Origin: an uncultured Clostridia bacterium
GTDB taxonomy: Bacteria; Bacillota; Clostridia; Oscillospirales; Acutalibacteraceae
Length of the DNA: 52,304 bases
Direction: 5' to 3'
Assembly (NCBI GenBank): GCA_947166625.1
Contig: CAMVEX010000018.1
Location: 1 to 52,304 of the forward strand
Part shown: positions 25,490 through 32,508 of the stretch, piece by piece
Position numbering within the stretch: the first letter of the stretch is position 1
Layout: every line of letters begins with the position of its first letter
Program-made: the position numbers and the translations under genes
The notes under the pieces: model-generated
The model's database searches: none
The model's input: only the letters and a program-made list of their open reading frames with translations
Told to the model about the DNA's origin: nothing

Positions 25490-27427
25490 TCAGACCTCCA
25501 CATTTATTTCAACGCTGCAATTACAGCCGCATGTCTCGTCCGCGTCGAGGTTATCGTCCCCGACCCAGAACGCGCCGTTTGAGAATGTGCCCTCATAGGG
25601 GACCGTTTCGCCGTCCATAGCCGCGTGGCTCGGTCTCGGATTGTCGCCGGTCACCCAGGTCTTTGTTATCATCGGGAATTTCCCCGAGTCATTCACCTGG
25701 CTGATTGCTTCCTTAACCGCCCAGGTGGCCGCAGCTGTCGCGACCGCTCTGCCGATTGCGTCCGATCTTGACTCGCGCTCTTCAAAAACCTTGGCGGGAT
25801 CTTTGCCCAGATCCCCGAGTTCTGCGTTCTCGTCGAGTTGTCGCTTTGTCGAGTTATTCACGCCCTCGGCTTTGCTTTCGCTGATCTTCCGAACATAGTG
25901 GTCGATGATTTCGTCGTTGAAATCTTCACCGAGCGCCCTTGAGGCAGTTTTTCCGTGCCTCTTTGTGATTTGGATCATCACCGGCTCAAGATCGTCCGCA
26001 AGTTCCTTATTCCAGCGTTCTTCGTCCCACCATTCGTCCGTTGCCGTGATTTTTGAAACCACGGATCGCGCCTGCCTTTTGAGGAAATTCACGATTATTT
26101 CCGATACGGCCGCGTCCTCTTCGTCTGTCGATTTGCTTTTTATCTTGACCGGCGCGGACTTTTTCTTCACCTTTGAAGCGTTCAGCTCGATGCCGTTCTC
26201 TTCTGGCTCATCCTCGACGGTGCCGCCCTCGGTAACATTGAGCGGAACAATAATCTCGTCGCCGCCGTCAATCGGGGGAAGGTTGTTGTCTGCTCTCGCT
26301 TCGTTTCTGGTCATCCAGGGACCGCCGACAGCTGCCTGAAGGATTGAAGCTCTCTCCTCAAACGAGCCTTTGAGTTTCTCTGTGAGATCAAACTCGACGT
26401 ATGTGCTCGGGTCCGCTCCGACTTTCGGCAGCAAGAACGCGTTGTATCTCTGCTGAAGCATTTGCAGAATAGGCCCGAGGCACTCCGAATAGAGCTGTCT
26501 CGCGTTATCTTTCGCACTCGCATAGGTCTGCGCCTCGGTGTGCCATATAAGCGAGGGGTTGACACCGTAAGCTGCCGCAACTGTTTCCCTCGAGAGTCTG
26601 ACCGATTCAGCCCACTGATTTTCTTTGAACGAGGTCTGGAACGGCTTGATCTCCATGCCATCTTCAAGCAGCGGGATAGATCCGGCCTTGTTTCCTCCTG
26701 CTCCCCAGGCTTCGCGGAACATTGTGATGAACTTTTTGCGCGTTTTATCGTCCCAGGGCTGAACGTTCGCCGGTCTTATAATCTGCGCGTTGAGTCTGCC
26801 GGAAGAGTGCCACAGCTCTTTTCTGAAGTTGCCGGCCTCAATCTGCTCCTGCAGTGTCGCCCTGAGCGCTGAGATCGGAGTAATGAAGCCGCCCGGATTG
26901 CCGGGGCTGTAAGTGCGAAAAAATGTGAACTCCTCAGCCGGGATCATAAACGATTCTCCGGTGCCGTCGTTTGTTCTTATCCAGATGCCGTCCGGCTCGT
27001 AGGGGTTTGTGCTTGTCACATCCTTGTCAATGAGCCACTCGGTCGGCACGATAAAAGCCTCATACCCGGACGGGCTCTCGACACTCGGAACCGTCCAGAC
27101 ATAGACAGCACCGAAAACGAGATACTCCGTAGCAAGCGCCCTGTTGAATTCAAATGAGGTCTGCCAGCGGTTTGGCTTCCAGATAAGAAGCGCCGCCGGG
27201 CTTGTTCTGTCTCTCTCGCGGATGTTTTCATCAACCCGCCTGTAAACCTTGAGCGGCAGCTGTGCGATGCTGTTCGCGAGATAATTGACCACCGCCTGAA
27301 GGTTGTCCTGTGTCTGATACAGCTGCTGGGCCGTATAGTTGAGCACATGAACCGGCGCGTCGATTCCGAAGCTGTAACGAATATCGCTCGGCTTGAAGAA
27401 CCGGCTCAGTCTCTGTCTGAGTGTCAA
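25490..27427 (-). CDS. Portal protein fused to a MuF-type head morphogenesis domain
   Basis: 645 residues from a TTG start with AGAGGTGG. Residues 1-400 are an HK97-type portal (TLQEQIEAGNFRKELWHSSGRLNAQII; LSRETVAAAYGVNPSLIWHTEAQTYASAKD; LLPKVGADPSTYVEFDLTEKL). Residues about 445-645 match the gp7/MuF-like head morphogenesis domain, ending in TKTWVTGDNPRPSHAAMDGETV and the CGCNC signature. Usually these are two adjacent genes; here no stop separates them. The dodecameric portal is the DNA gate, and the MuF part would sit inside the head. Confidence 0.85.
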   Translation of the reverse strand: MTLRQRLSRFFKPSDIRYSFGIDAPVHVLNYTAQQLYQTQDNLQAVVNYLANSIAQLPLKVYRRVDENIRERDRTSPAALLIWKPNRWQTSFEFNRALATEYLVFGAVYVWTVPSVESPSGYEAFIVPTEWLIDKDVTSTNPYEPDGIWIRTNDGTGESFMIPAEEFTFFRTYSPGNPGGFITPISALRATLQEQIEAGNFRKELWHSSGRLNAQIIRPANVQPWDDKTRKKFITMFREAWGAGGNKAGSIPLLEDGMEIKPFQTSFKENQWAESVRLSRETVAAAYGVNPSLIWHTEAQTYASAKDNARQLYSECLGPILQMLQQRYNAFLLPKVGADPSTYVEFDLTEKLKGSFEERASILQAAVGGPWMTRNEARADNNLPPIDGGDEIIVPLNVTEGGTVEDEPEENGIELNASKVKKKSAPVKIKSKSTDEEDAAVSEIIVNFLKRQARSVVSKITATDEWWDEERWNKELADDLEPVMIQITKRHGKTASRALGEDFNDEIIDHYVRKISESKAEGVNNSTKRQLDENAELGDLGKDPAKVFEERESRSDAIGRAVATAAATWAVKEAISQVNDSGKFPMITKTWVTGDNPRPSHAAMDGETVPYEGTFSNGAFWVGDDNLDADETCGCNCSVEINVEV

Positions 27428-27440
27428 GTTCGACCACCTC

Positions 27441-28964
27441 TTATATGAACGTTAATTCTGCGCCGTTTTGATAGGCGCTCTCGTATATCTTTGACTCTGT
27501 TTTCTCGATTTTTGTCAGCTCGGCAAAAGCCACGAAGCACGCCATGAGCGGCGCAATGTCGTCCGGGCTCTTCATCCTGTCCGGGAGCAGAATCCCCGCT
27601 CCGATGTTTCTCATCTGGCAGGTTTTTCCCGGAGCGTCGAGAACAGGCTGACTCAGGTGGAATATTCTCACGCCGCCCCTGTTCGGTTCGCCCTCTTTGA
27701 CGGGTGCGCCCGCTGCTATTGCATCATAGAACCGACCCCAGCCGGTTGTCAGGTCGTTTCCCTCGATGCCGGCGCGTTCGATTCCTTTTATCGTGCAGAT
27801 CTGTTCTGCGAGACCCGAAACCGGTGCGCCTCTGACCTGAAACGCCAGCGTCATAGGTTGAACCGCTCGGGCTTTGAACCAGTCTATGGCCCACTCTGAG
27901 CCGATTCGGCGGGCGACCACTTCAATGTGATAATTGCCGTCTTCACGCATCCCACACGCTGCTATTGAAACCCAGCGCCGGTCTGCGCTCATATCTATCC
28001 CGTAAACGATCGACGATTCTGCCGCGATAAATGAAGTATCATCGAGTGAGCCCTCCCACGCGCCGTCCGGAAACGGTGAAGGAAGAAGCGTCTCAACCTG
28101 CTGGCACATACATTCGGAGCGGAATTTACTCTCCGGATAAGTGGCGCGGGTGCTCATCAGTGCCCTTTCGGTGAGCCTTCCATAGCCGAGAGCGGGATTT
28201 GCCTGGGCGAGGGCGTTCCAATCATCGGTCGCCGCCCCTTCCGGTGCAGACCACTCGAACAGACCGACCGAGCCGTCTATTTCACCGCCGAAGTCCGCAT
28301 CCTTACCGAGTGCCGTCGCTCTGAGCTGACGGAGCACGACCGAATCCGGATCGCCGGCGTTTGTAAAACAAATAATCATTCCGTTCGGCTTCGCTACCGT
28401 CGAAGCGGCAGCAGCGCTGAACGTCTCCCAATCTCGGTGCTCGCGGATCTCATCGAGCATCACAAGATCGTTTGAATCTCCACGGCCGGCTCTGCGTGTC
28501 GGTGCTCCGACCTTATACTGACGGAGCCCTGTGAGAATAAGCCGTTTATTTCCGTTTGTCCGGCAAACGCGATCTATATCGGCCGCGAGTGTCGGAATAC
28601 TTTCCTGGTCTTTGATGACTTCTTCCCAGACCTCTTCAGCTTTATCCAAGGAGAGCGAAGTCCCGAAAATTGAATCAACGCCGAGCACGTTGAGAAAGAA
28701 TGAGGCGATAACCTCAGAAAGCACGGTTTTGCCGTTCTGTCGGCTGACCTCGATGAGAGCAACGCGAAATCTGAAGCGCCACTCTGTCGATAGATCTCCC
28801 TCGATTTCGAGTAAATGAATCAGCGCCCATTCCTGCCAGGGGTATAAAGTCTTACCGAGAACATCATTTGCGTACTCTATGGCAGCAAATCCGAGGGAAG
28901 TTTCTTTTGTTAGCTCTCTGAGAGGCGGTGTGAATAATCTCGCCTCTGTAACGCCTTTTATCAT
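27441..28964 (-). CDS. Terminase large subunit
   Basis: 507 residues. ATPase part with a Walker A-like VSRQNGKTVLS and Walker B VMLDEIREH, followed by the coupling region (AAASTVAKPNGMIICFTNAGDPDS). The C-terminal nuclease part begins with YGIDMSADRRWVSIAACG (Asp as metal ligand) and continues with EGNDLTTGWGRFYDAI. It pumps DNA through the portal and makes the ends. Overlaps the small subunit by 4 bp. Confidence 0.93.
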   Translation of the reverse strand: MIKGVTEARLFTPPLRELTKETSLGFAAIEYANDVLGKTLYPWQEWALIHLLEIEGDLSTEWRFRFRVALIEVSRQNGKTVLSEVIASFFLNVLGVDSIFGTSLSLDKAEEVWEEVIKDQESIPTLAADIDRVCRTNGNKRLILTGLRQYKVGAPTRRAGRGDSNDLVMLDEIREHRDWETFSAAAASTVAKPNGMIICFTNAGDPDSVVLRQLRATALGKDADFGGEIDGSVGLFEWSAPEGAATDDWNALAQANPALGYGRLTERALMSTRATYPESKFRSECMCQQVETLLPSPFPDGAWEGSLDDTSFIAAESSIVYGIDMSADRRWVSIAACGMREDGNYHIEVVARRIGSEWAIDWFKARAVQPMTLAFQVRGAPVSGLAEQICTIKGIERAGIEGNDLTTGWGRFYDAIAAGAPVKEGEPNRGGVRIFHLSQPVLDAPGKTCQMRNIGAGILLPDRMKSPDDIAPLMACFVAFAELTKIEKTESKIYESAYQNGAELTFI

Positions 28965-29242
28965 TTCGCGATTTTGAACTTCTTTCTTAGATCTTCAATG
29001 CTGGGCAGATCGCTCGGGGTCTGTCCGCTCGTAAGTTCCTTTTGAACCTTCACGACATAGCAGTAGTCTTTGAATGCAGCGCGGATTTCCTGAGATGCCG
29101 GGTTCGCCTTGAGGACCTTCTCACCCTGCACAGTGGTCATCGTCTGCGCTGCCTGAAGTTCCTTATAAGCAGGGATCTGCTTTCGGATCCATTCGCGCAT
29201 CGCGCTTTCGATCTCGGCAACAGTTTTCTCTTGTTCGGTCAT
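28961..29242 (-). CDS. Probable terminase small subunit
   Basis: 93 residues from ATG 29242 (an upstream GTG at 29314 would add 24 residues). Helical and charged, ending SLPSIEDLRKKFKIAK. It is directly before and overlapping the large subunit and after HNH, the usual order. Recognition of packaging-site DNA is inferred from position only. Confidence 0.68.
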   Translation of the reverse strand: MTEQEKTVAEIESAMREWIRKQIPAYKELQAAQTMTTVQGEKVLKANPASQEIRAAFKDYCYVVKVQKELTSGQTPSDLPSIEDLRKKFKIAK

Positions 29243-29372
29243 TTCTTCACCGCCTGTTCTTCTTTCTTTTCGGACCGATAAAAAAAGTTTGAGCCCTTCG
29301 GAGGGAGAAAGCACTGCCGGCGGGTGGGGTACGGCGCGGCCGGGGTCTCCAAGATTTTAAGGGCCTACCCCT

Positions 29373-29657
29373 TCACCAGACACGCGACTGTCTTCCGAGG
29401 ATGTTCTCGCCATTCGTCCCGTCGCCTCGAGAGCGATTGCAACGAGCGTGTGAGGCTGCGACGTTCAAAAGGTCGAGCTCTAAGTCAGGACGCTTTGAGA
29501 CCGGAATGATGTGATCAGGCTCGTAAGCGTCAGGCTGACTGCTCGGCTCAACCGCATAATTTATTGGCTGACCGCAGATGTGGCAGGGCGCTTTCGCCTT
29601 GTAGTCCCGCTCCCACGCCAGCCGCCTCACCTGGTTCCACCGACTTGACCGTCTCAT
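29373..29657 (-). CDS. HNH endonuclease of the packaging module
   Basis: 94 residues: CHICGQPIN, then DAYEPDHIIPVSKRPDLEL and NVAASHARCNRSRGD form a complete HNH nuclease (DHIIP as catalytic core, CxxC and SHxxCN for zinc). Phage HNH proteins beside terminase are needed for packaging in HK97 (gp74) and many Firmicutes phages. Confidence 0.9.
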   Translation of the reverse strand: MRRSSRWNQVRRLAWERDYKAKAPCHICGQPINYAVEPSSQPDAYEPDHIIPVSKRPDLELDLLNVAASHARCNRSRGDGTNGENILGRQSRVW

Positions 29658-29764
29658 TCTTGCCGCCTCTTTCGCTTTTTTGATTCTTTGAGGAACACGG
29701 CGTACCCGTACCGGGTGTTGTATGCCCTACCCCCGACCCTAACGGAGCCCCGCTATTGCAGGGA

Positions 29765-29793
29765 TTTATAATTCATCCGCTCGCCTAATTAAA
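29765..29793 (-). promoter_or_regulatory. Possible late promoter
   Basis: Minus-strand TATAAA (29770-29765) lies 17 bp after TTTAAT (29793-29788). A good -10 with a poor -35 is what an activator-dependent late promoter (see the ArpU-like gene) would look like. About 110 bp upstream of the HNH gene, after the tandem terminators. Confidence 0.4.
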
Positions 29794-29810
29794 TTTAAGT
29801 CACAGTCTGA

Positions 29811-29836
29811 AAAATAAAAAAAGACCGCGAGGGTCT
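29811..29836 (-). terminator. Second terminator ahead of the packaging operon
   Basis: Minus-strand AGACC/GGTCT stem (29822-29836) followed by TTTTTTTATTTTT. With the terminator at 29900-29926 it insulates the late operon from the operon upstream. Confidence 0.75.
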
Positions 29837-29884
29837 GTTTGTGGTTGCAAAGGGTTGTTTGTGGTTGCGAAGGGTTGCGAAGGT
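29836..29884. repeat. 20-bp tandem repeat ahead of the terminase genes
   Basis: Two copies of a 20-bp unit starting TGTTTGTGGTTGC and ending AAGGGT (29836-29855, 29856-29875; one A/G difference) plus a third partial TTGCGAAGGT. It lies between two terminators upstream of HNH/terminase, where cos or pac sites and terminase-binding repeats usually lie. Confidence 0.7.
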
Positions 29885-29899
29885 ACACCCCCGGGGCAT

Positions 29900-29926
29900 A
29901 AAAAAAGACCCCGCCGAAGCGGGGCT
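29900..29926 (-). terminator. Terminator of the HTH-protein operon
   Basis: Minus-strand CCCCGC-ttcg-GCGGGG stem (29909-29924, stable UUCG tetraloop) followed by TCTTTTTTT, 13 bp after the HTH gene stop. Confidence 0.88.
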
Positions 29927-29938
29927 GTGAGAGATTAT

Positions 29939-30397
29939 TCAGATAAGTTCAAAACCTATGGTTTCATATTCGTCTTCGTCGATCATCAAATATACCGGAC
30001 GAAGGTCGTGGCTTTTATCAACAGTATAAACTTCACCGTTCCAAAAATCGGCGCCAAAAGCTTCAAACCACATACCGAGTCTGTAAAGATTTTCTTCTGT
30101 CGGATTCTTTAGCGCGGCGCTCGAGATCTCATCATAATGGTAGTAATCTTCTTTTGCAGGTCTGCACCTTTCCCTGAGGATGATACCGTTCGCGCGTTTC
30201 AAAACATCGGCATCGGTGCCACCAGAATTGATGAGATAAATTTTTGTTAATTCATTGATAACAAGCCTTTCCGCCCAAGGGGAAGGATCACGGCGACCGG
30301 CTTCCCATTCTTCGAGAGTTCTCAAAGGTATTCCGAGAACTTCAGACGATTTAATTCTGGTCATTTCTGTTTTTTTCCTGGCTTCAAGTATTGTCAT
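29939..30397 (-). CDS. HTH-domain protein
   Basis: 152 residues. Residues about 10-50 form an XRE-type helix-turn-helix (SSEVLGIPLRTLEEWEAGRRDPSPWAERLV). The C-terminal half (FGADFWNGEVYTVDKSH...DEDEYETIGFEL) is a small domain I cannot name. Could regulate the prophage or the adjoining small-peptide locus. An AAGGAG site lies inside the end of the 29-aa ORF, 4 bp before which that ORF stops, so the two are coupled. Confidence 0.7.
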   Translation of the reverse strand: MTILEARKKTEMTRIKSSEVLGIPLRTLEEWEAGRRDPSPWAERLVINELTKIYLINSGGTDADVLKRANGIILRERCRPAKEDYYHYDEISSAALKNPTEENLYRLGMWFEAFGADFWNGEVYTVDKSHDLRPVYLMIDEDEYETIGFELI

Positions 30398-30401
30398 TTT
30401 T

Positions 30402-30491
30402 TTAATTCTCCTTTTTAATAAATCCGTAGATGAGCTTTACAGTCCCTGCTACAATCAAGAACACACCGAAGAATAGTAACGCAGATTTCAT
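30402..30491 (-). CDS. 29-aa membrane peptide
   Basis: A single hydrophobic helix (about residues 4-23, ALLFFGVFLIVAGTVKLIYG) with a KKEN tail. Its stop is 4 bp before the HTH gene start. Its own ribosome site (CAAGAAAATT) is weak. Probably a real micro-gene of the operon: membrane helix flanked by charge, tight coupling. Confidence 0.5.
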   Translation of the reverse strand: MKSALLFFGVFLIVAGTVKLIYGFIKKEN

Positions 30492-30498
30492 AATTTTC

Positions 30499-30527
30499 TT
30501 GACAACGTAAAGAAAAAGTGGTAGGAT
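30499..30527 (+). promoter_or_regulatory. Candidate antisense promoter facing the 38-aa peptide gene
   Basis: Plus-strand TTGACA (30499-30504), 17-bp spacer, TAGGAT (30522-30527). The predicted start near 30533 is at the foot of a long hairpin, and the RNA would run antisense through the 38-aa gene. Confidence 0.5.
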
Positions 30528-30530
30528 TGA

Positions 30531-30564
30531 GGTGCAAGGAGAGGATGTCGCCCTCTCCCGCACC
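30531..30564. other. Long hairpin between the two small-peptide genes
   Basis: A 34-nt inverted repeat with arms GGTGC..GGAGAGG and CCTCTCC..GCACC. It would form the 5' hairpin of the plus-strand RNA or the 3' end of the 38-aa mRNA. No U-tract follows on either strand. Confidence 0.65.
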
Positions 30565-30572
30565 GCTGCTCT

Positions 30573-30689
30573 TTAATCGAAAAGTTTATCGATAAGGATG
30601 AGCAGCATTCCCACAACGAGGTCTATCAAGCCACTTATGATTAGCGTTTTGTAATCGGGCTTGGTGGGCTTTTTCTTTTTCTTTGCCAT
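30573..30689 (-). CDS. 38-aa single-helix membrane peptide (possible type I toxin)
   Basis: Lys-rich N-terminus (MAKKKKKPTKPDYK), then one membrane helix (about 16-34, TLIISGLIDLVVGMLLILI) and DKLFD. Ribosome site AGGAAACAGGG. Expressed from the consensus promoter at 30746-30774. Size and topology match type I toxins of Firmicutes and small holin-like peptides. An opposing promoter at 30499 would give an antisense RNA covering it. Toxicity is inferred. Confidence 0.62.
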   Translation of the reverse strand: MAKKKKKPTKPDYKTLIISGLIDLVVGMLLILIDKLFD

Positions 30690-30745
30690 TGCCCTGTTTC
30701 CTTTCATAATACTCGCTTGAGGTTTTACCCCCTCGCTGTGATTAT

Positions 30746-30774
30746 ATTATACCACCGTTTGTGTGGTTTGTCAA
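30746..30774 (-). promoter_or_regulatory. Consensus promoter of the small-peptide/HTH operon
   Basis: Minus-strand TTGACA (30774-30769), exactly 17 bp, TATAAT (30751-30746): both boxes perfect. ACCAC/GTGGT (6-bp loop) within the spacer could be an operator. This is the best-matching promoter in the prophage and should be active in the lysogen. Confidence 0.88.
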
Positions 30775-30875
30775 CACTTTTTTTCAAAAAAAATCGATTT
30801 TTTTCAAATTTTTCCGTCTCGGTCAGGCATCGAGGCGGATTATTTTGCACAAACATAAAATTTGCAAATTTCCCC

Positions 30876-31156
30876 TGTCCCACATACTTGTGGGGCAAAA
30901 TCGACCTTCTGAGCCCTTATTTATCAAGGTGTCCCACATGCCCACGCTGAAACGCAAGGGGGGTCACATTCGTGCGCGTATACGCGCGCGCGCACATGAG
31001 GGGGTTATCTGTTTCGATGTGGGATTGTGGGACAAATAGAAAATTATTAAATTTTAAGGTATTATAAATCCTTATTTTTCAAGGCTTTTCGGCTTCGGTG
31101 AAAGTGTCCCACATAAGCCCGAAAAATGTGGGTCACCATGTGGGATTGTGGGACAA
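30876..31156. repeat. Iteron-like cluster of TGTGGGAC / GTCCCACA
   Basis: TGTCCCACAT occurs at 30876, 30930 and 31105; its complement-type TGTGGGACA at 31026 and 31147; variants at about 30889, 31017, 31126 and 31138. An exact 19-bp unit is repeated at 31017-31035 and 31138-31156. Two CCTTAT-AAGG motifs lie among them. No gene is seen from 30775 to 31174. Confidence 0.75.
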
Positions 31157-31174
31157 TCACTGCACTCACGGTAT

Positions 31175-31203
31175 AAAAAAGACCGCCCCGGAACGGAGCG
31201 GCA
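31175..31203 (-). terminator. Terminator of the integrase gene
   Basis: Minus-strand CCGCTCCG-tt-CCGGGGCGG stem followed by TCTTTTTTA, 17 bp past the integrase stop. Confidence 0.85.
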
Positions 31204-31219
31204 TAGTATATTTTATAAA

Positions 31220-32284
31220 TTAAGAGATTTTCCCGAGCAGATCCATCCCCTCTCTGAGCTGTTCGTCGTCGATGTGGATATAGACCTTTTCGGTGACATC
31301 CGCCTTCGGACTGTGACCGATGATCTTTTTCAGCACGAGCGGATCCATTCCGGCTCGGTGCGCTATCGAAGCGAAAGTGTGGCGCGTGGCGTGCGGGGTG
31401 AAGTCTGAACCGTCGGATCTGTGGATGCCGAGAGCGTCAAGGGTCTGTTTGAAGCAGAATTTTCGGAAATAATCCGAAGTGATCGGCTCCCACCCGTCTT
31501 TTCCGGGCTTACAGATCAGACGCGGACCGTGATGAGCTGCCTGCTCGTCAAGATACGGTTTAATGCCCAACTCAACCGGCACGGTGCGGTTCTTCCCGTT
31601 TTCGGTCTTTTTCCCGCCGATCAGAGTCAGATCCGTGAGGTTGTAGTCTTCGCATTTGAGTTCCAGCAGCTCTGAGATTCGCCACCCGGTGCAGATCAGA
31701 ATCATTATCACGCGGCTCCAAAGGATATTTTCTCTGGCGGCCTGCTCAATAATTCTGACCTGTTCTTCGCTGAAACATTCTTTTTCGGCTTGCTGTTTCG
31801 GCGGCAGCTCGATGAATTCGGCATAATTCTTCTCGATGACATCGTACTGCATCGCGTAGGATTCAAGCAGCCCGCACAGAACCTTGATGTTATGCAGCGT
31901 GCTCCAGCTCTTCTCGGTGCCGTCAATTATATCCTGGAAGTGCCCGGTGCGGATCTCTCTGACCTTCATCGAGTGGATCGGCGCCAAATAGTTCCAGGCG
32001 GAACGGTAACAGTCCGCGGTGCTTTTTGATATTTTTTTGTAAGCTTTTTTACTCCACTCCTCATAAAGTTCCTTGAGGGTGTAATTCGTTTTCGTTCCTC
32101 TCGTCTTGTTCCAATCATTGAGAGCCTGCATCGCTTCTTCACGGGTCTCATAATATCCGATCGGCTCTTGACAGTAGCATCCTTTTTCCGTATTTCTCAG
32201 CGCCGGCTTATATGCCCCGAAAGGCCGGACCCGGCGCCCGCTTAGCTTTTTAACGCTGCCGTATTTATTTGGATTTCTTTTCAT
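31220..32284 (-). CDS. int: Tyrosine integrase
   Basis: 354 residues. N-terminal arm-binding region with CYCQEPIGYYETREEAMQAL (about 35-55), core-binding SAM-like domain (about 65-150), and the catalytic domain with Arg202 (TGWRISELL), His298-x-x-Arg301 (HATRH) and nucleophile Tyr335 (EKVYIHID). It inserts the phage at tRNA-Pro through the 52-bp core. AAGGGGATAAAGCG precedes the ATG. It is far from both att sites (about 13 and 19 kb), unlike most integrases. Confidence 0.94.
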   Translation of the reverse strand: MKRNPNKYGSVKKLSGRRVRPFGAYKPALRNTEKGCYCQEPIGYYETREEAMQALNDWNKTRGTKTNYTLKELYEEWSKKAYKKISKSTADCYRSAWNYLAPIHSMKVREIRTGHFQDIIDGTEKSWSTLHNIKVLCGLLESYAMQYDVIEKNYAEFIELPPKQQAEKECFSEEQVRIIEQAARENILWSRVIMILICTGWRISELLELKCEDYNLTDLTLIGGKKTENGKNRTVPVELGIKPYLDEQAAHHGPRLICKPGKDGWEPITSDYFRKFCFKQTLDALGIHRSDGSDFTPHATRHTFASIAHRAGMDPLVLKKIIGHSPKADVTEKVYIHIDDEQLREGMDLLGKIS

Positions 32285-32323
32285 CGCTTTATCCCCTTGA
32301 TTTTGTTATAAAAAGGTGATAAA

Positions 32324-32443
32324 ATGAATCATCACCCTGCGGAGTTCCCCTCTGTTCGGTGGTATTCAGGCCGTCGGTATGTGCAAGATACCGGCGGTCG
32401 TTCTTTTTATTTTGCCCGAATTCGTGCGAAATTGAGCTCCTGA
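32324..32443 (+). CDS. Doubtful 39-aa ORF between integrase and repressor
   Basis: ATG with AAAAGGTGATAAA upstream and 39 codons (NHHPAEFPSVRWYSGRRYVQ in the first half). It overlaps a terminator-like hairpin at 32369-32399, which argues against a normal gene. A short leader peptide or nothing is equally possible. Confidence 0.2.
   Translation: MNHHPAEFPSVRWYSGRRYVQDTGGRSFYFARIRAKLSS
32369..32410 (+). terminator. Rightward hairpin with T-tract between integrase and repressor
   Basis: GGCCGTCGGTAT (32369-32380) pairs over 12 bp with ATACCGGCGGTC (32388-32399, two G-T pairs), followed by GTTCTTTTTATTTT. It faces rightward, though both neighbouring genes run leftward, so it may end a small RNA or stop antisense transcription into the repressor. 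Confidence 0.6.
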
Positions 32444-32508
32444 GCCCGTTTTGCCGTTTTCGGGTATATTTTTGCCGGAAAGATTAAAACGCGCTTATTT
32501 TGCATTAT

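Noticed and set aside
24759-25598. 279-codon plus-strand frame over the prohead protease gene
   Set aside because: Shadow of the protease and neighbours; Phe/Val-rich without domain or ribosome site.
29836-29884. CRISPR-like direct repeats
   Set aside because: The units are adjacent without spacers, and no cas genes are present anywhere in the window.
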